Source: Nitrospira sp. (GTDB lineage Bacteria; Nitrospirota; Nitrospiria; Nitrospirales; Nitrospiraceae). Taken from it: a stretch of 64,000 nucleotides of DNA. Below the pieces are notes generated by a model. It worked only from the letters and a program-made list of their open reading frames with translations, was not told the DNA's origin and made no database searches. The translations under genes were made by a program, and so were the position numbers. The DNA lies in the NCBI GenBank assembly GCA_005116955.1, contig SWDI01000001.1, positions 694,660 to 758,659 of the forward strand. The letters are read 5' to 3'. Position 1 is the first letter of the stretch, and every line of letters begins with the position of its first letter. This document shows, in pieces, positions 26,555-35,035 of the stretch.

Positions 26555-26643
26555 GATGTCCTCGCTTCTATAATTTGTAGGTAGTTCAGTACGGTAGTGA
26601 GACCTGGGGACGACGGAGGTCATCCCCAAGCCTCACCGATTAA

Positions 26644-27444
26644 TTACCTGCCCTTTGTAGGCTTAGGAATGAGGGCTGGCTCGGACCATGAGGGAGGAAG
26701 GCTTTCTCCTGTCGTGCCATCTTCACCTATGGTGGATGACGAATCGATAGTGGTCTCGGGCGAATCGGACGGAGTGGTCGGGGTGAATGGAAGTACCATA
26801 TGTTCTTGGCCGATCTTGCGGACTTCGAGATGCACGCGACGATTCATGTGCCGGCAGACGTCGCTAGTGTCGATACAGAGGATACCTTCTTCGCCCAAGC
26901 TCACCGTTTTAATGCGGTGTTCGGCGATTCCGACATTGACCAACTCGGCCTTGACCGTGTCCGCTCGCTTCATGCCCAACTGCTTGTTGTAGCTCGCCGA
27001 CCCCTGTTGATCGGTGTACCCCTGAATCAACACGCCATAGTCCTCATGCTGCTTCAGCATGTCGGTCTGGGCGGCGAGTTGAGCCTTCCCTTCGTCGGTC
27101 AGACCCTTCCGACCGACTTCGAAGTAGACATCGGCATGAATAATCTCCGGGGCGGATAGGACCGGAGCCGTGATCTGGGCGGAATGGGTAGATGATGCCC
27201 CGGTCTGGTGTAGAACTGAGGATTTCATGAGCAAGCCAGGGACGCTGGCATGCTCGACCTTCTCCGTGGTGGGAGAAGCCGTCACCCGGTCGCCGGTTTG
27301 GCTATAGAGCCACGCGGCGGCAAGCAATCCTCCAAGGAAGAGGACGACTCCGGCCAGGACAATGACTTCTTTTGTGTTTCTCTCTGGCCCCTTGATCGTG
27401 GGGGCAATATTTCCTGACGCGACCTGTGATGCACCCTGTGGCAT
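26644..27444 (-). CDS. OmpA-family envelope protein
   Basis: 266-residue protein with one membrane helix near the N-terminus (about 27-48), a linker, and an OmpA C-terminal peptidoglycan-binding domain (about 100-210). The family pattern is visible in DVYFEVGRKGLTDEGKAQL, VLIQGYTDQQGSASYNKQLGMKRADTVKAELV and MNRRVHLEVRK. A polar Pro/Ser/Thr-rich tail follows. AAGGAGGACTGCC precedes the ATG. It is upstream of the sortase substrate and sortase on the same strand with a 90-base gap, so it may help hold the surface protein system to the cell wall; this role is inferred. Confidence 0.85.
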   Translation of the reverse strand: MPQGASQVASGNIAPTIKGPERNTKEVIVLAGVVLFLGGLLAAAWLYSQTGDRVTASPTTEKVEHASVPGLLMKSSVLHQTGASSTHSAQITAPVLSAPEIIHADVYFEVGRKGLTDEGKAQLAAQTDMLKQHEDYGVLIQGYTDQQGSASYNKQLGMKRADTVKAELVNVGIAEHRIKTVSLGEEGILCIDTSDVCRHMNRRVHLEVRKIGQEHMVLPFTPTTPSDSPETTIDSSSTIGEDGTTGESLPPSWSEPALIPKPTKGR

Positions 27445-27903
27445 GATGGCAGTCCTCCTTGTTATTCAAAGTGTGAAAGTTAGAAAGTCCTAAAGTTTCA
27501 GGCCGACAAGCTGACAGGCCCCCGGGCGTTCACGCGTTCATCACCTCCTTTTTGGTCTTGGTGCCCATGGCCTGTTGGCTTAGTGCTTGAGCAACGGTGA
27601 TGCCGAAGAGGAACAGTTGGAAATCTGAGAAAGTTGTGAGGGAAGTTGAGGGGTTACGTAATTGGGCTAGGTTGAAGAAAGATGCGGGGACGCGAGGCCC
27701 ATCACGCCATGCGGGGATGGCCCCGCATCCAGTTTGCTAAAAAACAAACGATATTGGAGTTAGTTGGCCGTTCGGCACAGTGTATCCGTTAAGTTGGAGG
27801 AGTAGAATGCCCTCAATCTTCTCCTCATTGCTATGTGTGGGACGGATTAGCCAATAAAGCAGACTACTGCAGAAAAGTTAGGATGTGGATTGGTTAGGCT
27901 GAA
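27445..27903. other. Divergent intergenic region
   Basis: About 460 bases between the OmpA gene (-) and the DUF3800 gene (+). CATGCGGGGATGG and GGGGACGCGAGGCCC words give weak secondary structure near 27690-27730; no gene or clear promoter recognised. Confidence 0.35.
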
Positions 27904-28995
27904 ATGTCTGATGAACTCGGCGAAAGTCCAAAAGCAGAGGTTGATAGTAGGGCGGAGAAGATAGAGGAGGAACGGCAAGATTTACTTACACGGGTGGCTT
28001 CATCAGAGCTTTCTAATATGCGACATCGAGTTGCATGGTTACTAAATCAATTCCCCAGCACTCGGAATTCCGATATCGCACTTCAAATCAAATACTGGAC
28101 AATTTTCGAGAAAGACATCGTTGGCGGGTCCTATGTGGATTTGGACGATCTCTATAGGTTGACCAGGCTAACTTCTTTAGTAAGGGCGCGAGCAACAATA
28201 CAAAATGATTACCGATTGTTCCTTGCTGATCCGGAAGTGAGGGAGCATCGAGGAACGCTTGAGGAAAGCGAAAGGGAAAAGGCAGTTGAAACACCGGACT
28301 ATCCTGTCTACAAGGTGTTTCTTGACGAAAGTGGTAAAACCTCTTCCGATCTTTTGGTTGGTAGTTTGTGGGTCTTGTCTGCCGGGATAGAGACTTTTCA
28401 ACTAATCAGTGATGTGAATGAACTGAAAAGGAAACAGAGTTTCTCAGGCGAGTTTCACTTCTCTAAGATGAAGAAGCAGGATGTTGGTATTTACAAGGAG
28501 TTAATCGATATTTTCCTTGTGAGGGGTGGACCGATCAGTTTTAAGTTTCTTTCAGTGCCAAAGGAAGGTTTGAAAGTGCAAGCTGCTCTTCCGGACCTCT
28601 TCTATCATCTACTCAAACAAGGGATTGATCACGAGGATTCAACGGGGCGAGCTCCATTACCTAGGACACTTCAGGTGTGGAAGGATCTTGAGGAGGCAGG
28701 GGCGGACAAACTCTTGATGGCTAACTTGGCTGATAAGATGCACCACTCGGCTGCAAGCGTCTATGATAACAAGTTAGTAGTGAAGGATTTTCACGCAGTC
28801 GATTCCAAAGGTAACGTATTTCTGCAAATGGCAGATATCATGGCAGGTAGTGCGAATCGAATTCTTTCTCGCTCCGGAGAAGCCTATACACATAAAGACG
28901 AGTTGGCCGAATATCTACTTGCTAGGTTAGGCATAAGCGCAGCTGCAGATCTTGAGGTGATCTCTGGAGATCTAGCTTTGCACATTAAGCTTTAG
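27904..28995 (+). CDS. DUF3800 family protein with phage-type N-terminal domain
   Basis: 363-residue protein. Residues about 130-340 form a DUF3800 domain, a fold related to RNase H: the first strand ends in the acidic VFLDESG motif (138-144), and the C-terminal DSKGNVFLQMADIMAG carries the second acidic/Asn-Gln pattern. Residues about 38-115 (RHRVAWLLNQFPSTRNSDIALQIKYW...LTRLTSLVRARATIQNDYRLFLA) match a small domain seen in phage and mobile-element proteins. DUF3800 proteins have no settled function but often occur in phage and defence islands. The sequence is clearly more AT-rich than its neighbours and the start lacks a good ribosome site, so acquisition by transfer is likely. Confidence 0.8.
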   Translation: MSDELGESPKAEVDSRAEKIEEERQDLLTRVASSELSNMRHRVAWLLNQFPSTRNSDIALQIKYWTIFEKDIVGGSYVDLDDLYRLTRLTSLVRARATIQNDYRLFLADPEVREHRGTLEESEREKAVETPDYPVYKVFLDESGKTSSDLLVGSLWVLSAGIETFQLISDVNELKRKQSFSGEFHFSKMKKQDVGIYKELIDIFLVRGGPISFKFLSVPKEGLKVQAALPDLFYHLLKQGIDHEDSTGRAPLPRTLQVWKDLEEAGADKLLMANLADKMHHSAASVYDNKLVVKDFHAVDSKGNVFLQMADIMAGSANRILSRSGEAYTHKDELAEYLLARLGISAAADLEVISGDLALHIKL

Positions 28996-29342
28996 GCATA
29001 GTCAAAGAGATAGGCCATTATCCTAATGTTTGGTCGAAGTATTCGGGGTCGCGTCTTGTTCTGTGCATGCGAGTGACAATGATCTGGGAGGTACGGTGCC
29101 ATACGGTCTGTGAACCCCGCGCCTCATGTTGCGCTGTCAAACAAAGGGGGAGATTAGCTCGATCTATCAGTGCATCGTAACCTCGTGATAATTGGTTGAC
29201 GCACGAAACTAGATTTGCCCGCAGATTGCTGACTCCAGATTTCTGTGCTTCGCTTGGTGTGAGGTGAGGGGCAAAGCTGCAATGGCAAGTCTGAGATGGA
29301 TTAGACGGTCGAACGTGTGACATTCGACGGATTAGGCGAGAG
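28996..29342. other. Intergenic stretch with first dispersed repeat
   Basis: Holds the repeat copy at 29041-29118. An open minus-strand frame spanning it (29018-29371) ends inside the repeat and is not called. Confidence 0.4.
29041..29118. repeat. Dispersed intergenic repeat, copy A (module 1)
   Basis: Module 1 begins ATTCGGGGTCGCGTCTTG, continues TTCTGTGCATGCGAGTGA and ends ACGGTCTGTGAACCCC; the ends are partly inverted (GGGGTC/GAACCCC). It closely matches the module in copy C and the first half of copies B and D. Confidence 0.85.
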
Positions 29343-29669
29343 TCAGTATTCCACCTTTCCTGGTTCACCATTAAATTGGCCCTTACAGTGATACCCTTCG
29401 CCCTTGATCCCGTGAATCGCAGCCAACAGGTGATCAGGATTTACTTTCCCCGCATCCATAATAACGACGACATGGCTTTGCATTGCTTCAAAGTCGACCC
29501 CGAGGACCCCAGACACTCGTTTCAAGGCTTCCCCCAGTTCATAGCTATGAAATAGGCAGTATCTCCCACTCAACTGAATCACAACACGCTGTTGTGCGGC
29601 ATCGACAAAGCCTGGGATGACTCCGTATCCCATGACGACGAGAAGCAAGAGACTGAATAATCTCCTCAT
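29343..29669 (-). CDS. Exported HMA-like small protein lacking CxxC
   Basis: 108-residue protein with a signal peptide (1-24, ending FVDAA) and a ferredoxin-like alpha/beta fold resembling heavy-metal-associated domains: QRVVIQLSGRYCLFHSYELGEALKRVSGVLGVDFEAMQSHVVVIMDAGKVNPDHLLAAIHGIKGEGYHCKG. The usual GMTCxxC metal site is replaced by a stretch with a single Cys (YCLFHS), with another Cys near the C-terminus (YHC), so classical soft-metal transfer is doubtful. GGAGGG precedes the ATG. Several Nitrospira-like genomes carry families of such periplasmic small proteins; function unknown. Confidence 0.7.
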   Translation of the reverse strand: MRRLFSLLLLVVMGYGVIPGFVDAAQQRVVIQLSGRYCLFHSYELGEALKRVSGVLGVDFEAMQSHVVVIMDAGKVNPDHLLAAIHGIKGEGYHCKGQFNGEPGKVEY

Positions 29670-30199
29670 TGATCTACCCTCCCTACAAGACTTCCTAAAC
29701 CTTGAAGAATGTCTCAGCTCGGCGAAGTCTCCTAGGAAAATCTATCACATCTTCTGAATTTGTCTTGCTGTCTCGTTCCCTCGATTCTACAAACTCAGGG
29801 CGGCTGCTATAGGGATTTCCATAAATTGAATTCGCACTAATTCTGCTTGTGTAGTCGTACTCAACCACCAGAAATCATTGGATTATTCAGACCTAGGCCG
29901 GTGCGGTATTTGACTGAAAGAAGCCCACAGAAGGAAGCGAAAGACTGGGGCCGGATCTTGTATTGTGCATGCGAGATAGAATGGGCGTAGGGAAATCAGT
30001 GTGATTCGAGGATCTGAATCTGCTCGGCTCGAACTCTGACGTCACGCGGAGCCTCACTCTTTCGCACGTGCACCCTCTCGATCTGTGAAATTATGCTGAA
30101 GGCCATTGGAGGAGGGGGGCTCAACGGTCAGTCGGAATAGGGGGGGGTGTCAAGAGGATAACATTATGGGGTCGGATACGAATGAACTCGAAGGCCTTA
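29670..30199. other. Intergenic stretch with second dispersed repeat
   Basis: About 530 bases; contains the repeat copy at 29943-30052. No gene recognised. Confidence 0.4.
29943..30052. repeat. Dispersed intergenic repeat, copy B (modules 1+2)
   Basis: A shortened module 1 (GGATCTTGTATTGTGCATGCGAG) is followed at once by module 2: AATCAGTGTGATTCGAGGAT, CTGAATC, and CTCTGACGTCACGCGGA. Confidence 0.85.
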
Positions 30200-30688
30200 T
30201 TACGGAGTTACGTGAGAGCCGGTCTGCGAGCTGGAGAACGCGCCCGGTTCGACGAGCGTGCCTGCATTAGTGAACGGCAATCGCCCCTCTATGCTATGCA
30301 GCACGCCCTTGATGTCGTAGGCCAATTCCTGTTTCTGAGAGAGGTTGAGCAGTTGACGTACGATGTCGAGTGTCGAGGTTGTGGTGTCGATCGTCATCAC
30401 GGTATCACCTAACCGGGGAATCGTCACTTCCTTGCTCCCCAGGCCACGGGCCAGACGTTTCCCGTTCAGATTCAACGTGAAGTCGATGCCCGTTAGATGA
30501 TAGTCGAAGTCGTTTGCGTTGCGGACCCGGAGGTCGACGCGGAGACGCTGTTCGAACAGCGTCGCGTCCAGCGGCGTGACGTTGGTGACGAGCACCTCCG
30601 GAGGTTCGCCTTTTATGAACCAGGAGGCGCAGCCGGGAAACAGTAAGACTGTGGCGAATAGGAACAAGAAGGCTCGATGAAGTCGCAT
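30200..30688 (-). CDS. LEA14-like (WHy domain) lipoprotein
   Basis: 162-residue lipoprotein: basic N-terminus (MRLHRAF) and lipobox LFPGC (Cys20), followed by a LEA type 2/WHy beta-sandwich. The typical pattern is LEVLVTNVTPLDATLFEQRLRVDLRVRNANDFDYHLTGIDFTLNLNGKRLARGLGSKEVTIPRLGDTVMTID. In bacteria these domains are linked to desiccation or osmotic tolerance, but their biochemical role is unclear. I used the inner ATG (30688), which gives the best lipoprotein signal; 30700 is the alternative. No strong ribosome site is visible at either. A dispersed repeat lies about 150 bases downstream. Confidence 0.8.
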   Translation of the reverse strand: MRLHRAFLFLFATVLLFPGCASWFIKGEPPEVLVTNVTPLDATLFEQRLRVDLRVRNANDFDYHLTGIDFTLNLNGKRLARGLGSKEVTIPRLGDTVMTIDTTTSTLDIVRQLLNLSQKQELAYDIKGVLHSIEGRLPFTNAGTLVEPGAFSSSQTGSHVTP

Positions 30689-31013
30689 GGACAATATCAT
30701 AACAAGAATATTTACTGGAAATCGACGCTCAGAGCATGGTGTCAGGATATTCAGGGGAACAGCTGAGGTTGGTATAGATGCGACATGGAATAGGTATCGG
30801 AGAATCAGTGTAATTCAAGAGTCTGCATCGCGGTTGTCTGAGCTCTGACGTCACGCGGATCTTCGTGCGTTAGCACGCGCTATAAGTATTGGGGGTTGCG
30901 TCTTGTTCTGTGCATGTCGGTGAGCAATGATTTGAGCGGTTAGCCACGGTACGGTCTGTGAACCCCAGGTCTGTCGTTGCGAGCCATTCCGATCCGTGGG
31001 CAGCTGTGGCGCT
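30689..31013. other. Intergenic stretch with third dispersed repeat
   Basis: About 325 bases, mostly occupied by the repeat at 30793-30966. No gene recognised. Confidence 0.4.
30793..30966. repeat. Dispersed intergenic repeat, copy C (modules 2+1)
   Basis: Module 2 (GGTATCGGAGAATCAGTG ... GAGCTCTGACGTCACGCGGAT, 30793-30860) comes first here, then a short CGTGCGTTAGCACG hairpin, then module 1 (GGGGGTTGCGTCTTG ... GTCTGTGAACCCC, 30888-30966). The module order is opposite to copies B and D. Confidence 0.85.
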
Positions 31014-31574
31014 TCATCGTTTCGTCTGCAACTCCACGTTCACGAGTTTTATTTCTGAGAGATCTTCGAGCCGCGGGCACCACCGTGTACCGGCACGCCA
31101 CAAGGCCGAGTCCAGTTGGGCATAGATCGTTCCGGGGTGCTCATAGTGCATGCCATACGCGTGTGTGGCCGCGCATCGACACGGAAACACGAACGACTTC
31201 CCCGAGTCGTCGGACTCCACTTCAATCCGTGTCACGGCCAGATCCAATGTGAGCCGGATCTTGAACCAACAATGCGCATGATAGTCCTCGACCTGCATCG
31301 ATTGCTGATAGCACTGCAAGACATCACGGACGGTTGTCATGGGCCACGACGTATTTCCCGAGAGGACCTCGGCTCGCTTGTCGAGCACCAAGGCTTTGGC
31401 CAGGGACAAAGCGTGTCCTACGTGAATCGGGTTGAGGAGGTCGAACGCCGACTCATAAATGGTGATGTTGGGATGTACCTTAAATTCGCGGAGAGATCCT
31501 CGCTTGGCCAGCTCCAGGTTCCAATAAAAGTCCACGGCTTGGGATTGGCGGAAGCGAAAGGTCACCAGGCTCAT
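31014..31574 (-). CDS. Hypothetical protein
   Basis: 186-residue soluble protein of unrecognised family. It opens SLVTFRFRQSQAVDFYWNLELAKRG and has a central TTVRDVLQCYQQSMQVEDYHAHCWFKIRLTLDLAV segment with several His and Cys, then a beta-rich second half (FVFPCRCAATHAYGMHYEHPGTIYAQLD). No signal peptide or membrane helix. The Cys/His content (FPCRCAATH, DYHAHCW) might bind a metal, but no known motif is complete. GGGGATTG lies before the ATG. It is the only cytoplasmic protein in this group of small envelope genes and is followed 48 bases later by repeat copy C. Confidence 0.65.
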   Translation of the reverse strand: MSLVTFRFRQSQAVDFYWNLELAKRGSLREFKVHPNITIYESAFDLLNPIHVGHALSLAKALVLDKRAEVLSGNTSWPMTTVRDVLQCYQQSMQVEDYHAHCWFKIRLTLDLAVTRIEVESDDSGKSFVFPCRCAATHAYGMHYEHPGTIYAQLDSALWRAGTRWCPRLEDLSEIKLVNVELQTKR

Positions 31575-31960
31575 CGTTCAATCCCCATCATCAGGGCTGA
31601 CTGAATCTGAAACCTTCAAGCGGGTACGCTGTCACGGTTAATCTTGGCTGACCATTGTAACATCTTCTACGACTATTTAAAGAGGACCTTGATCCCTATT
31701 CTCCGGCTAAGTACGGGACTGGCAACGTCCACGATGGTGTCCGATCGTATGCGGAGCGGGAACCGGCATGGCATCCACATTGCTTGATCGTACGCTGTTA
31801 CGCCTCACCACGGCAGCGCAGCAGGCCCTCATGGCCCTGGCACGAGCCAATATCCTGGCCCTCAGCCCGACTTAGCCGGAGATTAGGGTTGATGGTGGCC
31901 CGACCACTAGGGATACCTGAGACTACTCGAAGCTGTACAATCTTGTGCGTGGCGCGCTCC
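31575..31960. other. Gene-poor stretch
   Basis: No convincing gene. A 35-codon plus-strand frame (31768-31875, MASTLLDRTLLRLTTAAQQAL...) has a protein-like start but ends abruptly; it could be a fragment of a lost gene. Confidence 0.35.
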
Positions 31961-32368
31961 CTAATAGCAATTCGGAGAGGAAGGCCAACCTCCTGGGGAA
32001 GGGATACAGTTTATTGGACGCTGCGGAGGGAGCCTGGCCGGACCTTCCGGTCGTGGTTCCGCCTCATGGCGGTAGCCTTTCGCCAGCGCCTCGCTGACCA
32101 ACGTCTCGACCTCCGCATCGGTTAACTCGGGGTGTTCGTGTCGGAACTTACGCTCAAGGATTGGGCGAGTAGTCGCGATATACCGTTCACGAGACTGTCG
32201 TAGACCCTCGCTGGCCTGCTGATACAGTGCCTTGCGCTTCTCCGTCCACATACTGCCCGTTTGGTCGGAAACGGTATCGGTTCTGGATTCGGAATCAATC
32301 CCATGCTCGAGGCCGGATCCGGCACATCCCGTGATCAGGATGAAGAGGAAAACCAGAGCGAGTCGCAT
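31961..32368 (-). CDS. Small lipoprotein, unknown function
   Basis: 135-residue lipoprotein (lipobox LITGC, Cys15) with a polar, helical body (EKRKALYQQASEGLRQSRERYIATTRPILERKFRHEHPELTDAEVETLVSEALAKGYRHEAE) and a Pro-rich tail (EGPARLPPQRPINC...). I chose the ATG at 32368, which begins the lipoprotein signal. The frame is open another 50 codons upstream, into repeat copy D, which is an accident of the repeat. I do not recognise a family. It belongs to the run of small exported proteins in this region. Confidence 0.7.
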   Translation of the reverse strand: MRLALVFLFILITGCAGSGLEHGIDSESRTDTVSDQTGSMWTEKRKALYQQASEGLRQSRERYIATTRPILERKFRHEHPELTDAEVETLVSEALAKGYRHEAEPRPEGPARLPPQRPINCIPSPGGWPSSPNCY

Positions 32369-32491
32369 GACGCGGCCTCGTAGAGGGTTCCGATCGGTCG
32401 CCACTGTTCGGATTAACGGTCTAGGGTAGCCAGCTTGCGTACGCTGTTGGCAACAGGCATCTATCTTCCAACTCTTCCACGCAACACAGGA

Positions 32492-32639
32492 ATTGAGGTC
32501 GCGTCTTGCTCTGTGCATGCCAGTAAGCTATGACTTGAGGGGCAGCCCAATTTCTTTAGACCGGTCGACATACGGGTATCGCTGAATCAGTGTGATTCGA
32601 GGGGCTGGGTCAGGGTTGCCTGGACTCTGACGACACGCC
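32492..32639. repeat. Dispersed intergenic repeat, copy D (modules 1+2)
   Basis: Module 1 starts at TTGAGGTCGCGTCTTGC (32493) and module 2 (GGTATCGCTGAATCAGTG ... GGACTCTGACGACACG) ends at 32639. The end of module 2 overlaps the last codons of the minus-strand gene ending at 32610, so the repeat supplies part of that protein's C-terminus. Confidence 0.8.
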
Positions 32640-33032
32640 CACGAAGTAGAGGTGCTTCTCTCCGGTGAGATGTTGCGGCTGGACGATATAGTCGCCTGTC
32701 ATCGAGGGAACCCAAATGGACTTTGCCACCGCCGTATTTCCTCCCGTCACCGCCCAAGCGAAGCCGCCCACAATGCCTCCGCCGATCGCATAGACCATTT
32801 TCGCGGCACCATAGGGAAGGGTGAGCGCCCAGCAAGCTGCTTGCCGTCCGGCTGCCTCGGGGCTGGATAGATTCGATGGGCTGGACGGGTTCGAGTATGA
32901 TGGACTCGTCTCGGATATGTCGTCACCATGAGCCTGTACAGATTCCCCTGGCAGGACCAATAGTGCGCAAAAAGCAGCTCCAACAAGAAGCCTCCGCCTG
33001 ACCTGCACCCATAGAAAGCGATTCGTGCTCAT
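32610..33032 (-). CDS. Exported small protein with glycine-rich hydrophobic segment
   Basis: 140-residue exported protein: signal peptide (1-35, ending ESVQAHG), a Ser/Pro-rich linker (SPSYSNPSSPSNLSSPEAAG), and a hydrophobic part (ALTLPYGAAKMVYAIGGGIVGGFAWAVTGG) typical of small envelope proteins. The last 15 residues (FVGVSSESRQP) are encoded by dispersed repeat copy D. GGAG precedes the ATG. I cannot assign a function. The gene and the repeat give a case in which a mobile-looking intergenic sequence has become coding. Confidence 0.7.
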   Translation of the reverse strand: MSTNRFLWVQVRRRLLVGAAFCALLVLPGESVQAHGDDISETSPSYSNPSSPSNLSSPEAAGRQAACWALTLPYGAAKMVYAIGGGIVGGFAWAVTGGNTAVAKSIWVPSMTGDYIVQPQHLTGEKHLYFVGVSSESRQP

Positions 33033-33145
33033 GGCTGTTCTCCAGTGGTGAGACGTTCCAACAGGCGAGACGAGTACAAGTGCTCGCTTACCTGCTCCTG
33101 GGCAACGGGAACTCCGTGATTGTGGTGTGTTCTGGGAAGTTTGGC

Positions 33146-33448
33146 TTATGGTTCGTCTTTGGGAGACTCCTCGCTCTGTTTGAGCCAGAGTTCGAGTAGT
33201 CTGGTCTCCCGTTCGGACTGGGAAATGTGCTCCAGCGCAAACGCACCCGTCAAGCGATCTTCATAAAACGCGCGTTGCTTGGCGTAGGTTTTCTTAAAGG
33301 CTCTTGTCTTGAGGACGTTCCACTCAGCATCGGATATTCCCGCGTGGGCACGCAAGAGGTTGATCTCGATGGCTTGGAACGCAAAGACTTTGGCTAACAC
33401 CTTGACGACCGTGGCATTCGTCAGGAATCGTGGACCCTTCTCAGCCAT
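33146..33448 (-). CDS. Hypothetical helical protein
   Basis: 100-residue soluble, mostly helical protein (TNATVVKVLAKVFAFQAIEINLLRAHAGISDAEWNVLKTRAFKKTYAKQRAFYEDRLTGAF). No signal peptide, metal motif or recognisable family. It lies between the exported protein gene and a ferredoxin gene on the same strand; a strong hairpin (33471-33494) separates it from the ferredoxin. Confidence 0.65.
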   Translation of the reverse strand: MAEKGPRFLTNATVVKVLAKVFAFQAIEINLLRAHAGISDAEWNVLKTRAFKKTYAKQRAFYEDRLTGAFALEHISQSERETRLLELWLKQSEESPKDEP

Positions 33449-33470
33449 GACCCATCGTTTCGGTTAGGCC

Positions 33471-33494
33471 GCCGGCACAGATGACTGTGCCGGC
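33471..33494. terminator. Strong hairpin between ferredoxin and downstream gene
   Basis: GCCGGCACAG and CTGTGCCGGC form a perfect 10-bp stem with loop ATGA. No T-run follows on either strand, so termination is only possible; it may instead separate transcript stability domains. Confidence 0.55.
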
Positions 33495-33541
33495 GCGTTC
33501 TCAGCATGTTCACATGGCACGGAATCCCAAAGTGGATAGGG

Positions 33542-34421
<880 letters not shown>

Positions 34422-34685
34422 ATGGCAGACGTCAAAGAGCAGATCACGAACGCGTTGGAGCAATTCAAGCAGCAGCGCGATGAGCTTCAAGTCCAGCTTC
34501 ACTTGGCGAAAGCGGACGCGAAGGATGAATGGGCTCGTCTGGAGAAGCAGTGGGAGGAAACGAAGCCTAAGCTGGAAGCGGCACGGGAGGAAGTAGGGAA
34601 AACAGCAGTGTCCGTGGGTGATGCACTGAATCAGGCAATTGAAGAATTGAAGAAGGGGTATGAGCGGCTGCGGAGTCGGCTCTAA
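34422..34685 (+). CDS. Small coiled-coil protein
   Basis: 87-residue protein, almost entirely alpha-helical coiled coil (EQFKQQRDELQVQLHLAKADAKDEWARLEKQWEETKPKLEAAREEVGK). A hinge (TAVSVGD) precedes a second helix ending in ERLRSRL. AAAGGAGCATATC gives a good ribosome site. No signal peptide. Similar short helical proteins are often stress-associated (KGG or YtxH-like company) but no function can be assigned. Confidence 0.75.
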   Translation: MADVKEQITNALEQFKQQRDELQVQLHLAKADAKDEWARLEKQWEETKPKLEAAREEVGKTAVSVGDALNQAIEELKKGYERLRSRL

Positions 34686-35035
34686 GGTAAGTTGTATCCG
34701 GAGAGCAGCTGGTCACTAGGAGTTCATGTCGGGACACCCGAAGCCCGCAGCAACAGTACAATTTGACTCATTCGTCGCGATTTCAGTGGAGTGGCTCAGG
34801 GGGCAGGGCTCAGGGCTCTGTCCCCTGTTTATTGAGACAGATGATGCTGTCAAAGGTGTGGTATGCCAGTCCCGGATTGTTTGCACTTCATATGTGCTCA
34901 GAATTCCTTTGCGCGGAGTTTTCCGAAGGGGGCATCGGAACTATCGTTCGAGTGAGGTGGTGAACAATCCTGCGAGGCGTGGATCCGCTCAGATACCGGA
35001 CGAATTCCTGAGCCTGCGGTTCGATCAATGATAGA
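34686..35035. other. Gene-poor stretch
   Basis: Contains GGGGCAGGGCT and CTGTCCCC that could pair imperfectly (about 34799-34827), perhaps a terminator for the coiled-coil gene. A 101-codon plus-strand frame lacks a ribosome site and protein-like composition. Confidence 0.35.

Noticed and set aside
29018-29371. 117-codon minus-strand frame
   Set aside because: Its C-terminal part is repeat copy A and its N-terminal part overlaps the HMA-like gene; an accidental open frame.
29041-32639. Integron attC sites
   Set aside because: The gene-repeat arrangement looks cassette-like, but no GTTRRRY/RYYYAAC core pair or integrase is seen, and module order varies.
34726-35031. 101-codon plus-strand frame
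   Set aside because: No ribosome site and non-protein-like composition.
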